Below, one piece after another: positions 1 to 8,590 of a stretch of DNA of 64,000 bases. How positions within the stretch are numbered: the first letter of the stretch is position 1; every line of letters begins with the position of its first letter. The DNA lies in NCBI RefSeq assembly GCF_014897675.1, contig NZ_JABUXU010000002.1:1-64000 (forward strand), in the 5' to 3' direction. The notes beneath the pieces were generated by a model, which saw only the letters and a list, made by a program, of their open reading frames with translations, had not been told where the DNA came from and did no database searches. The translations under genes and the position numbers were made by a program. Origin of the DNA: Advenella sp. FME57. GTDB lineage: Bacteria; Pseudomonadota; Gammaproteobacteria; Burkholderiales; Burkholderiaceae_B.

Positions 1-1
1 C

Positions 2-1111
2 AAGAAAATGCTGATGCTCACGCTGCTATTGATGGGCGGGGCCACAGTCGCGATCGGCTTTATTCCGACCTATGCCCAGATCGGTATCTGGGCGCCGATT
101 CTATTGCTGTTCTTTCGCATCGTGCAGGGCATCGGCCTGGGTGGAGAATGGGGTGGGGCGGTATTGATGACTTATGAATCCGCGCCGCAAGCGCGACGCG
201 GATTTTTCAGCAGCATTCCCCAAACTGGCATGTCGCTGGGGCTGGTGCTGGCCTCTGGTGTGGTGGGATTGTTGTCATGGCAACTGAGCAACGAGGCTTT
301 TCTTTCCTGGGGCTGGCGCGTCGCTTTTCTGTTAAGCGGCCTGATGGCGCTGGTGGGCGGTTATATCCGCAATCATGTGTCCGAGACGCCTGAGTTTGAA
401 GCGATGAAACAAAAGGCGACCACAGAAAAAAGCACTGAAAAGCCCGTGCTGCCACTGGTTGATACTTTGCGCCGATACCCTCGCATGATAATGGCATGCA
501 TGGGCGCGCGCATGATCGACGGTGTATTTTTTAATGTGTTTGGTGTCTATTCACTTAATTATCTGACTCGTGAATTGGATTTGCCACGTACGCATGCACT
601 ACTGGGCGTGATGATGAGCGCGGCATTGATGACCTGCTTTATCCCGTTCTGGGGCGCGGTTGCTGATCGCGTCGGCAAGGCCCGCGTATACGGGCTGGGC
701 GCACTGTTTGCATCGCTGTCGGCGTTTCCTGCGTTCTATGTGATGCAGACATTCTCTGACAATATCTATCTGGTCTGGCTTGCCATTATTATTCCGTTTG
801 GCATATTCCATGCTGCGGTGTTTGGCACCATGTCGTCATTTTTCTCATCATGCTTTGATGCGAAGGTGCGCTATACCGCGATTTCATTTGTGTATCAACT
901 GGCCGGAGTTGTGGCTGGTGGTCTCACGCCCATTGTTGCTACCGTGCTGACCGATATCAATGGCGGCGATCCATGGTTATTGTGCCTGTATGTACTGGCA
1001 GCCGGTCTGCTTAGTGTCGCATGCACCCGGTGGATTGCCCGGCATGTGCCGGATCAGGTCACATACGCACGCAGGGAACCGGCAGGCGCCGCGCAAACTT
1101 CAATATCTTGA
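2..1111 (+). CDS. MHS-family MFS transporter, 5' truncated by window edge
   Basis: An inner-membrane proton symporter of the metabolite:H+ symporter branch of the major facilitator superfamily; the substrate cannot be told. The frame is already open before the first Met (two Lys codons), so the N-terminus and the first two or so helices lie outside the window. The visible 369 residues show about ten hydrophobic segments and the family motif GLGGEWGGAVLM in the first half, followed by the central cytoplasmic loop rich in charged residues (SETPEFEAMKQK). It ends 52 bp before a zinc alcohol dehydrogenase on the same strand, so the dehydrogenase may act on the imported compound. Family assignment is secure, substrate unknown. 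Confidence 0.9.
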   Translation, partial: KKMLMLTLLLMGGATVAIGFIPTYAQIGIWAPILLLFFRIVQGIGLGGEWGGAVLMTYESAPQARRGFFSSIPQTGMSLGLVLASGVVGLLSWQLSNEAFLSWGWRVAFLLSGLMALVGGYIRNHVSETPEFEAMKQKATTEKSTEKPVLPLVDTLRRYPRMIMACMGARMIDGVFFNVFGVYSLNYLTRELDLPRTHALLGVMMSAALMTCFIPFWGAVADRVGKARVYGLGALFASLSAFPAFYVMQTFSDNIYLVWLAIIIPFGIFHAAVFGTMSSFFSSCFDAKVRYTAISFVYQLAGVVAGGLTPIVATVLTDINGGDPWLLCLYVLAAGLLSVACTRWIARHVPDQVTYARREPAGAAQTSIS

Positions 1112-1119
1112 TTCGGTAC

Positions 1120-1143
1120 CAGATCCGGCAGGCGCCGGATCTG
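1120..1143. other. Intercistronic hairpin
   Basis: A perfect inverted repeat with 10-bp arms (CAGATCCGGC / GCCGGATCTG) and a 4-base loop lies between the transporter stop and the dehydrogenase ribosome binding site. There is no T tract after it, so it is more likely an mRNA stability or attenuation element than a full terminator. Confidence 0.6.
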
Positions 1144-1163
1144 CACACAAGGAGTTTTATCAA

Positions 1164-2168
1164 ATGAAAGCACTGGTTTACACCGCACCCAATGAAATGG
1201 CGCTACAAGAGCGACCCCTGCCCGAATTACATGCAGGGGAAGTGGTGCTGCGTATTGAAGCTGCAGGCATTTGCGGATCTGATATGCATGCCTACCATGG
1301 TCATGATCCCCGACGCAAGCCTGGACTTATTCTGGGGCATGAGCTGGCTGCCACCGTGGCAGAAAGCGCAACGGACGCAATCAAAGTTGGTCAGAAGGTG
1401 ACGGTCAACCCGCTGATAACCTGCGGGGTTTGCCAATATTGCCTGCAGGGCAGAGATAATTTATGCAGCAATCGCGGCATGGTGGGAATGTCGCGCGCCG
1501 GTGCGTTTGCGCAATTTATGTCCGTGCCTGCCAAATCGGTAGTTCCCATTCCGGCCGATATGACATCCGTGGTGGCGGCCTTGACGGAGCCGGCCGCCAC
1601 GGTGTTGCATGCACTGAATCTGGCAATGGAGAAAATGCATCGACCGTTGCCCGAGGGGCGGGTGCTGGTGATCGGAGGCGGGGCAATTGGACTGCTGACG
1701 GCAATTTTGCTGCGCGCATACGGCTGCAAACAGGTGGACCTGGCAGAAACCAATGCATTGCGACGGGCATCGGCCGAACAACATGCCGGATGCGTCGCCA
1801 TCGACCCAATAGCGACTACGCCCGAGCAGGATTACTACGATCTGGTTGTGGATGCGGTTGGGGCAAAACCCACACGCAATACTGCGCTAAGCAGTGTGCG
1901 ACCAGGCGGCACGATATTGCATATCGGATTGCAGGACTGGAGCAGCGAAATTGATATGCGCAAGCTGACCCTTGCAGAAATCACCTTGCTGGGAACCTAT
2001 ACCTATACCATGGCTGACATGTATGCCACCGTCAATGCTTTGCACAATGGAACCTTTGGGGATCTTTCCTGGGTAGAGACGCGTTCCCTTGATGAGGGGG
2101 TGACCGCATTTACCGAGCTGGATCGGGGGAACATCGCTTCGGGCAAAGTGGTATTGCTGCCGCATTGA
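1164..2168 (+). CDS. Zinc-dependent alcohol/polyol dehydrogenase (MDR family)
   Basis: Medium-chain NAD(P)-dependent dehydrogenase of the sorbitol/threonine dehydrogenase type, 334 residues, cytoplasmic. The N-terminal GroES-like domain has the catalytic zinc ligands (CGSD near residue 37, GHE near 59) and the structural zinc cysteines (CGVCQYC then LC, about 87-99). The Rossmann domain starts near residue 170 with the motif GGGAIG. The frame is open further upstream, but AAGGAG nine bases before the ATG at 1164 and the normal family N-terminus fix the start. It probably forms an operon with the preceding transporter. Substrate unknown; a polyol or hydroxy acid is a guess. Confidence 0.9.
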   Translation: MKALVYTAPNEMALQERPLPELHAGEVVLRIEAAGICGSDMHAYHGHDPRRKPGLILGHELAATVAESATDAIKVGQKVTVNPLITCGVCQYCLQGRDNLCSNRGMVGMSRAGAFAQFMSVPAKSVVPIPADMTSVVAALTEPAATVLHALNLAMEKMHRPLPEGRVLVIGGGAIGLLTAILLRAYGCKQVDLAETNALRRASAEQHAGCVAIDPIATTPEQDYYDLVVDAVGAKPTRNTALSSVRPGGTILHIGLQDWSSEIDMRKLTLAEITLLGTYTYTMADMYATVNALHNGTFGDLSWVETRSLDEGVTAFTELDRGNIASGKVVLLPH

Positions 2169-2379
2169 TCAACCAGGCGATTCTGCTAGTGGTGCGTGAT
2201 GCCCCTTGCGGCCGTTGCGCAACGTACCCGAAATAACGCCGGCAATCTGCAGCACGAAGCACCAGGGATGCGGATTGACGTTGTGCTCAGTGCCTGGGCG
2301 GCGATTGCGGCTTTGAAATGCGCAGCACGCTGCATTGGACAGGTGTCACTGCGAGCCCAATTCATCGGGATGATTGCGT
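2166..2379 (+). pseudogene. Frameshifted copy of the DsrE-like gene
   Basis: This stretch between the dehydrogenase and the TonB receptor resembles the intact DsrE-like gene at 4871-5185. One frame reads NQAILLVVRDAP (compare DQAVLKVVLHAP in the intact gene). After a frameshift near 2210 the next frame reads AQRTRNNAGNL, then IDVVLSAWAAIAALK (compare LQRARSNAGNL and IVLNAQAVIAAL). The original frame hits a stop at about 2234. Later similarity fades (CIGQVSLRAQ may match the conserved Cys region) and the 3' part is lost against the receptor gene. I read it as a dead paralogue or duplication remnant. Confidence 0.75.
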
Positions 2380-4581
2380 CTAGAACTCCATCTCTGCCGA
2401 GAGCAGAACGGTGCGCGGCGCTGCTGCAGTGGCCACGGTGAGGCGTGAGCTGCTCGATAGCCAATACTTCTTGTTAAGTACGTTTTCCACGCTGGCACGC
2501 AATGTGAGCGGGCGGCCCTGGAATGTCGTGCGATAACGTGCACTCAGGTCATAGCGTGTCCACGATGGCAGGGTGAGCGTATTTTCAGCGTTGTAGGGTG
2601 TTGCTGCGGTATGAATGGCGCGTGCGCCCACGCTCAAGCCGGGTACCCAGGGCAAGTCCCAATCGGCTGCCAGGTTGAACGTGCGCTTTGGCACACCATT
2701 GGCCTGGTTGCCTTGATTGACGCCGCCTGCGGTGCGACGCAGTTTGGCATTATAAAAAGTGGCACTGGCCATAACGCGCAGACCATCGGTCACTTCACCG
2801 ACAGCAGATAATTCCACACCGCGATTACGCTGCTCGCCATCGTAACTGTAGATATTGGTGTCCGGGTCGGTAATCGCGTTTGGACGATCTACCTGGAAAA
2901 CCGAGACCGTGGTCATGACGCGACCCCAGTCGACTTTGACACCGGCTTCGTACTGCTTGGACTTATATGGCGCAAACACCTCGCCGGCATTGGCTGCATC
3001 GACGGGGGCCGTGCTACCCGTGCTCAGGCCTGATGTAAAGTTACCGTATATCGACACATTGTCCAACGGGCGTACGACAATACCGAAAAGCGGCGAGACT
3101 GCGCTTTCGTTATAGGAGGACGTGACGGCGCCAGTGGGATTGAAGTTTTCAGACTTCACTTGTTGTCTGCGCAGGCCCCCGGTAATCAGGATGCGGTCGT
3201 CGGCAAACGACAACGTGTCAGTCAGGGAAATGCTGGAGAGCTCGGTTTCAGACGTCTTGATTGGTGACTGGCGATCGCCGGTCATGGGGACTAGCTGCAC
3301 CGGATCGTAGATATTGGAGTCGATCTTTTGACTCAATGGCGCCGACAGGTAGAAGCTTCCCGCTTCTGATTTCAGAATGGAGCCGGACAGGGTGACCAGG
3401 TGGCTTACACCAAAGGTATTGAATTTCGCACGCGCGCCGATTTCAGCCGTCTTGCTGCGCGAGTAGGCGTCGTACCATGAATTGATGACCCGCAAGTTTC
3501 CCAACTCGTCGACGGCGTCAGTCGTACGCGCAGAAGGAAAATCCTGCTCGCTGGCGCCGTAGTGGTAGCCTACCGCGGCATATACCATTAGCCGGTCGGA
3601 GATATCGTATTCCAATCGCGAGGTGATGGTCGAGTCGCGAATCGTCAGATCGGCGCCTGAATAGATGGCGCGGTGACCGGAAGGGGCTGCGGGAATGTTT
3701 GCAATATCAGGATGGAACCCGGTCTGGGCACGGAAGTTGTCAACGTTCTCACGTTGCGCGTAGGTGTCCAGGGACCAACGCAGTTTCTCCGAGCGGTAGT
3801 CCAGCGACAGGGCGCCAAGGGCAAGTTTCTGGCGACCTTCGTCCAGGCTTGTTTGGCCATTGCGGTATACGCCGTTAAAGCGAATACCCCATTGCTTGTC
3901 ATCTCCGAAGCGGCGTCCCATATCCAGGTGTGCGCCCAGGATTGATTTGCTTTCGTACGTTGTCGTGACGCGGGTCAACGGTTCATCGTCGGCACGCTTG
4001 GTAACGATATTAATGTTTCCGCCTATGCTGCCGGCAGGGCTGATGCCGTACATCAGCGTACCCGGCCCCTTGAGCACTTCAACCCGTTCCATCATGGCCG
4101 TCGGCATGCGGTTGGAAGAGGCCAGGCCATATAGCCCGTTCAAGCCGACATCGCCGCTGTCGACTTTGAAGCCGCGGATCTGGAAGTCTTCGCTGAAACT
4201 GCCGGTGGACGTCATCACCCGAACAGAGGCTTCGTTGACTACCACGTCTGCCAGCGTACGGGCCTGCTGGTCATTCAGAAATTGTGATGTGTAATTGGTG
4301 GTGCTAAAAGGCGTATCCATGACATCTGAAGAGCCCAGCACGCCCAGACCGCCGCCGCGCGCGACCTGGCCGCCGGCGTAGGCAGAGGGAAGCGCATCCT
4401 CGGCGCCGCTTGCCATGATAGGGGCCAACTGCAGCACGCTGCTCTGAGCGTAAGCGGCCAGTGGCAATCCCATAACAGAAATACTAAGCGTATTGAGCAC
4501 AAGCCGGTTCATGAGCGAGGCCGAAACCGGCGATGTTGTTTCGGCGCAGGGAACGAGCCTCGCAGGCAGAGTGGTTCTCAT
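2380..4581 (-). CDS. TonB-dependent siderophore receptor
   Basis: Outer-membrane gated porin that imports ferric siderophores using TonB energy, 733 residues. The start at 4581 is preceded by GAAGG at good spacing; a TTG six codons upstream is also possible. A signal sequence ends near AAYAQS. The plug domain follows, with the typical stretch LYGISPAGSIGGNINIVTKR, then a 22-strand barrel ending in an aromatic residue (AEMEF). The start of the TIGR01783-type family is recognisable. A near-consensus Fur box lies 43 bp upstream of the start codon, so iron repression is very likely. No siderophore synthesis or ABC uptake genes are adjacent, so the ligand is unknown (it may be a xenosiderophore). 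Confidence 0.93.
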   Translation of the reverse strand: MRTTLPARLVPCAETTSPVSASLMNRLVLNTLSISVMGLPLAAYAQSSVLQLAPIMASGAEDALPSAYAGGQVARGGGLGVLGSSDVMDTPFSTTNYTSQFLNDQQARTLADVVVNEASVRVMTSTGSFSEDFQIRGFKVDSGDVGLNGLYGLASSNRMPTAMMERVEVLKGPGTLMYGISPAGSIGGNINIVTKRADDEPLTRVTTTYESKSILGAHLDMGRRFGDDKQWGIRFNGVYRNGQTSLDEGRQKLALGALSLDYRSEKLRWSLDTYAQRENVDNFRAQTGFHPDIANIPAAPSGHRAIYSGADLTIRDSTITSRLEYDISDRLMVYAAVGYHYGASEQDFPSARTTDAVDELGNLRVINSWYDAYSRSKTAEIGARAKFNTFGVSHLVTLSGSILKSEAGSFYLSAPLSQKIDSNIYDPVQLVPMTGDRQSPIKTSETELSSISLTDTLSFADDRILITGGLRRQQVKSENFNPTGAVTSSYNESAVSPLFGIVVRPLDNVSIYGNFTSGLSTGSTAPVDAANAGEVFAPYKSKQYEAGVKVDWGRVMTTVSVFQVDRPNAITDPDTNIYSYDGEQRNRGVELSAVGEVTDGLRVMASATFYNAKLRRTAGGVNQGNQANGVPKRTFNLAADWDLPWVPGLSVGARAIHTAATPYNAENTLTLPSWTRYDLSARYRTTFQGRPLTLRASVENVLNKKYWLSSSSRLTVATAAAPRTVLLSAEMEF

Positions 4582-4623
4582 GAACTGACCTTCAATCAAT
4601 TTGGAAAGGGCAAATTATATAAC

Positions 4624-4642
4624 AATAATGATAATGATTATC
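4624..4642. promoter_or_regulatory. Fur box upstream of the TonB receptor
   Basis: The 19-bp sequence AATAATGATAATGATTATC matches the classical Fur consensus GATAATGATAATCATTATC at 17 of 19 positions. It sits just upstream of the receptor gene on the minus strand, where a promoter would be, and implies iron-dependent repression of the receptor. Confidence 0.85.
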
Positions 4643-4870
4643 AGTAATTCTATTGTTTTTATTGTCTGCGCATATGTGAAGGTGGATGTCGGCGGACGTC
4701 ATCCGCCCTTTAAGCCTGGGCTGCTCAACATTGGAGTGCTGTCAGCGTGGTTGCCGGTGAAGTTGGTATTGCTATGTGCCCTGATTATTGCGGGCAGCAG
4801 GGTACGAACGGGCACGACTCGCACCGGGTGTTGAACGATGAGATAATGGCCTTTTTCAAGGTAAATAGTG

Positions 4871-5185
4871 ATGACTGATCAAGCTGTTCTGAAAGTGGTG
4901 CTGCATGCGCCAACCGCAGATGCGCTGCAGCGTGCCCGCAGCAATGCCGGCAATTTGCTGCGCGAGCAGCCGGACGCACACGTTAAAATTGTGCTCAATG
5001 CCCAGGCGGTTATTGCTGCCCTGGATGAGCCGCAGGAGCAGCTTGATGCCATTACCTGGTTATGTCCCAACACCCTGAACCGCGCAGCTCGCCAGAACAG
5101 AGCGCCGCTGCAGGTGCTCCCGCATGGTGCTATTGCTGAGCTTGCCCGGCTGCAGCAGGATGGATGGGTGTACATCCGGGCGTAA
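4871..5185 (+). CDS. DsrE/DsrF-like family protein
   Basis: Small cytoplasmic protein of the DsrE/YchN-like fold, 104 residues. It opens with a beta strand (AVLKVVLHAP), then an N-A-G-N-L helix, a second strand (VKIVLNAQAVIAAL), the conserved cysteine (WLCPNTL, near residue 60), and the usual C-terminal GAIAELARLQQDGWVYI. Members with one Cys can be sulfur-handling or purely structural; the function here is not known. The ATG at 4871 has CAAGG about ten bases upstream; a GTG directly before it is an alternative. A frameshifted relative lies 2.6 kb upstream on the other side of the TonB receptor. Confidence 0.85.
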   Translation: MTDQAVLKVVLHAPTADALQRARSNAGNLLREQPDAHVKIVLNAQAVIAALDEPQEQLDAITWLCPNTLNRAARQNRAPLQVLPHGAIAELARLQQDGWVYIRA

Positions 5186-5239
5186 ACGGGGCCGCATAAT
5201 TAATTTTGAGACACCTACACCGTAAAGTGCTGCCTATAA

Positions 5240-5257
5240 GGCCAGCTTGTGCTGGCC
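5240..5257. terminator. Hairpin between convergent genes
   Basis: Perfect 7-bp stem GGCCAGC/GCTGGCC with a TTGT loop between the DsrE-like gene and fucP. The T-run on either side is poor, so termination is only a possibility. Confidence 0.4.
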
Positions 5258-5288
5258 ACTTTGCCAGGCATGTGCATACGCCAATCAC

Positions 5289-6518
5289 TTATGCGGCTTT
5301 GATGCTAAGTCTGTCATACAGTGCGGCGTAGACCGCCACAATAATGAAGCACACTAAAGGCAGGCCGTAGGATAGCGCGGTATGATGGCCATCAGCAATT
5401 TTGCCCATAAAATAAGGCATTACAGCGCCACCCACGATGGCCATAATCATAAACGAGCTGCCAATTTTTGTTTTGGATCCAAGATTTTTTACGCCCATGG
5501 CGAAAATAGTGGGAAACATGATGGACATGAAAAAGAAAATGCCGATGGAAGCGATGCTGGCCACACCAGGAAGGCCGGTCATGACAACGCCGCAAAGCGC
5601 TATATTAATAACCCCGTAGATAGCCAACAGGCGAGAAGCCGGAATGCGTGTCATGATACCGGTACTGATAAAGCGGCCGATCATAAATGCCAGCAAGCCT
5701 ATCGAGAGCAGATATGAGGCGTCTTTGGCTTCAAATCCATTCCAAGTCTCCAGGGTGAGATTAATAAAGAATGCGCCTACTCCCACCTGAGCAGCAACAT
5801 AAAAGAATTGAGTAATCACACCGCCGATAAACTCCCGGTGTGAGGTAAGTGAGCGCTGGTTGGCCGATGCGTTTTTTTCGTCGAGCGCGCTTTCTGCCTC
5901 GCGCAGATCAGGCAGTTTGGTGCGAGCAAACAGAATGATCAACAATAAGACAACAACGGCAATGGCGACATACGTGATAGTAACTGCGCCGTTCTGGGCT
6001 GCTGGCTGTTCGGCAGACGTGCCTTCGAAGAAAAACAGACCGCCAATGAGCGGACCGCAGAACTGGCCAAAACCGTTGAAGGACTGGGATAGATTGAGCC
6101 GCGTTTCCGCTGTTTCCGGTGCTCCCAGTGCTGATGAGTAGGGATTGGCTGCCGTTTCCAAAAATCCCAGGCCGCAAGCCAGTACAAACAATGCGAACAG
6201 GAAAAAGGGAAAAGTCATGGCATTGGATGCTGGCACAAATAGCAATGCGCCAATCGCGTAGAGTGAGAGACCGGTAATGATGCCGGCCTTATATCCTTTT
6301 TTTGATATAAACATCCCGGCGGGCAACGCGATGACGAAATAGGCGCCAAAGTATGCGGCCTGCAGCAGCCCGGATTGTGCCTTGGAAATATGCAAAGCAT
6401 CCTGGAAGTGTTTGTTGAGCACATCCAGTAGTCCATAGGATAGCCCCCACATAAAGAAAAGTGTAGTAACCAAAATGAATCCGGTGCGGTAGCGAGGATC
6501 GGTGATGGCGTGTTTCAT
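5289..6518 (-). CDS. fucP: L-fucose:H+ symporter FucP
   Basis: Inner-membrane MFS permease of the fucose/glucose-galactose branch, 409 residues with 12 predicted hydrophobic helices. Recognisable family stretches are FFMWGLSYGLLDVLNKHF near the N-terminus, GLGFLETAANPY and LNLSQSFNGFG in the first half, and the LSIG/FMIGRF segment after the central loop. It is the last gene of a minus-strand operon holding a mutarotase, dehydrogenase, lactonase and dehydratase, which supports L-fucose (or a close 6-deoxy or related sugar such as D-arabinose or L-galactose) as the substrate. It begins 79 bp after the mutarotase stop. Confidence 0.92.
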   Translation of the reverse strand: MKHAITDPRYRTGFILVTTLFFMWGLSYGLLDVLNKHFQDALHISKAQSGLLQAAYFGAYFVIALPAGMFISKKGYKAGIITGLSLYAIGALLFVPASNAMTFPFFLFALFVLACGLGFLETAANPYSSALGAPETAETRLNLSQSFNGFGQFCGPLIGGLFFFEGTSAEQPAAQNGAVTITYVAIAVVVLLLIILFARTKLPDLREAESALDEKNASANQRSLTSHREFIGGVITQFFYVAAQVGVGAFFINLTLETWNGFEAKDASYLLSIGLLAFMIGRFISTGIMTRIPASRLLAIYGVINIALCGVVMTGLPGVASIASIGIFFFMSIMFPTIFAMGVKNLGSKTKIGSSFMIMAIVGGAVMPYFMGKIADGHHTALSYGLPLVCFIIVAVYAALYDRLSIKAA

Positions 6519-6597
6519 TGATATCTCCGTTGTTGATCTTGATTTTTTTGTTGGTATGGTTTGAATGACTATTTCATATGTAATGTTTCGACCTGAC

Positions 6598-6942
6598 TTA
6601 TTGCATTTTCAGGTCAAATATTTTTTCCATAGCTACCCATTTTTCGCCTGCAGGCGTCCACGGCGTTGGTATTTGAAACTGCCACATCAGGGTTTCCCAT
6701 TCCTTTACTCTGGGCTCGGTCGCTGCGATAGCGGCCGCGTGCTGAGGACTGTATGTGTCGTCAACTTCCATGACCATGAACAGGCGGGTGCCGATGTGCC
6801 AGATCTGCATATCAACGATACCGCAAGCGTAAATATTGGCTTGAACTTCAGGCCAGATATTTCTGTGGTGTGCTATATAAGTTTGAATTTTTTCCGGATC
6901 GTCTACCAGATCCAGAGCCAGGCAATATCGCTGATGAGTCAT
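6598..6942 (-). CDS. L-fucose/L-rhamnose mutarotase (RhaM-type)
   Basis: Converts the alpha and beta anomers of a 6-deoxy-hexose so that the dehydrogenase gets its preferred form; 114 residues, dimeric ferredoxin-like fold in the family. Visible family features are the N-terminal YCLALDLVDDPEKI, the His/Trp segment HHRNIWPEV, the core WHIGTRLFMVMEVDD, and the C-terminal VKEWETLMWQFQ...PWTPAGEKWVAMEKIF. It is of the COG3254 type, not the FucU type. It starts 14 bp after the stop of the dehydrogenase gene. The substrate is assigned as L-fucose from context only. Confidence 0.88.
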   Translation of the reverse strand: MTHQRYCLALDLVDDPEKIQTYIAHHRNIWPEVQANIYACGIVDMQIWHIGTRLFMVMEVDDTYSPQHAAAIAATEPRVKEWETLMWQFQIPTPWTPAGEKWVAMEKIFDLKMQ

Positions 6943-6956
6943 GTATTACCTCCGCA

Positions 6957-7742
<786 letters not shown>

Positions 7743-7753
7743 TCATCCTTCAA

Positions 7754-8578
7754 TTACAGTTGGTATGTTTTTACAGGGGTGCCCAGTTGTACCTGGTTGG
7801 TATCTGCTGCCGGGAGATGGCTTGTGTTTTCTTTCCAGTAGTCCAGCAGGGTGTCGTATGAATGGGTCGCAGACGATACGGGCCAATCGGAGCCCCACAA
7901 TAGGCGCTCCGGACCGAATAGCGTCCAGACACTGTCGATATAAGGCTGCAGATTGGCGGCAGTGGCGTGTGCTCCTGCTTCTGTAACCAGGCCCGATATT
8001 TTTACTACGACATGAGGCAAAGTGGCGAGCTTACGCATATGCAGGTGCCACCATTCAAATGCTGATTGGCACGCAAACTCTGGCTTGCACAGATGATCAA
8101 TGACAAGCCAGTGTTTGTCGTGGCGCATGCAGAAATTGACTACGGCGGGCAGATCGGCCTGGCGAGCAAGTACTTCATAAACGTAATTGTGATGCTGCAT
8201 CGATCGGACGCCGTGTTGCAGGCCGGAGTGTTCACGCAGATACTCTGAGGGCTTGGGCTCATCCTGAATCAGGTGGCGAAAGCCTTTAACCAAGGCATGA
8301 TTGGCAGCCGATTCCAGTTGCGGCTCAATGCTGGCATCAAAATCAAACCAGCCTATGACACCTTTGATTATGGGAAAGTCCTGTGCCAGTTGCAGCAGAA
8401 AATGATTTTCGCTAAGCGTGGGCCTGGCCTGCACCGCAATGAGACCTGAGATGCGTTCAGCGGTGAGCGCGGCTATATCGCACGGAAGGCGGTTTTGTTT
8501 CAGCGATACCTGATGGTCACCAATCCAGGAGAACTCATCACGGTTGTAATTCCAGAAGTGAACATGCGTATCAATCAT
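7754..8578 (-). CDS. Amidohydrolase family protein, probable L-fuconolactonase
   Basis: Hydrolyses L-fucono-lactone to L-fuconate; amidohydrolase-2 TIM barrel, 274 residues. The N-terminal metal-binding HxH is MIDTHVHFWN. Later ligands are probably in GFRHLIQDEP, VIDHLCKP (His-Leu-Cys-Lys-Pro) and the final LLWGSDWPVSS aspartate. The family (COG3618) holds the lactonases of fucose, rhamnose and galactose pathways, so the substrate comes from its place between the fuconate dehydratase (12 bp upstream) and the dehydrogenase (20 bp downstream). Confidence 0.88.
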   Translation of the reverse strand: MIDTHVHFWNYNRDEFSWIGDHQVSLKQNRLPCDIAALTAERISGLIAVQARPTLSENHFLLQLAQDFPIIKGVIGWFDFDASIEPQLESAANHALVKGFRHLIQDEPKPSEYLREHSGLQHGVRSMQHHNYVYEVLARQADLPAVVNFCMRHDKHWLVIDHLCKPEFACQSAFEWWHLHMRKLATLPHVVVKISGLVTEAGAHATAANLQPYIDSVWTLFGPERLLWGSDWPVSSATHSYDTLLDYWKENTSHLPAADTNQVQLGTPVKTYQL

Positions 8579-8590
8579 AAAACTGTCCCC

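Noticed and set aside
960-1163. N-terminal extension of the zinc alcohol dehydrogenase
   Set aside because: It overlaps the transporter 3' end out of frame and has no conserved sequence; the ATG at 1164 has a strong ribosome binding site.
4601-4834. A 77-residue open frame over the Fur box
   Set aside because: It begins inside the receptor promoter region and has no ribosome binding site; the sequence is better explained as regulatory DNA.
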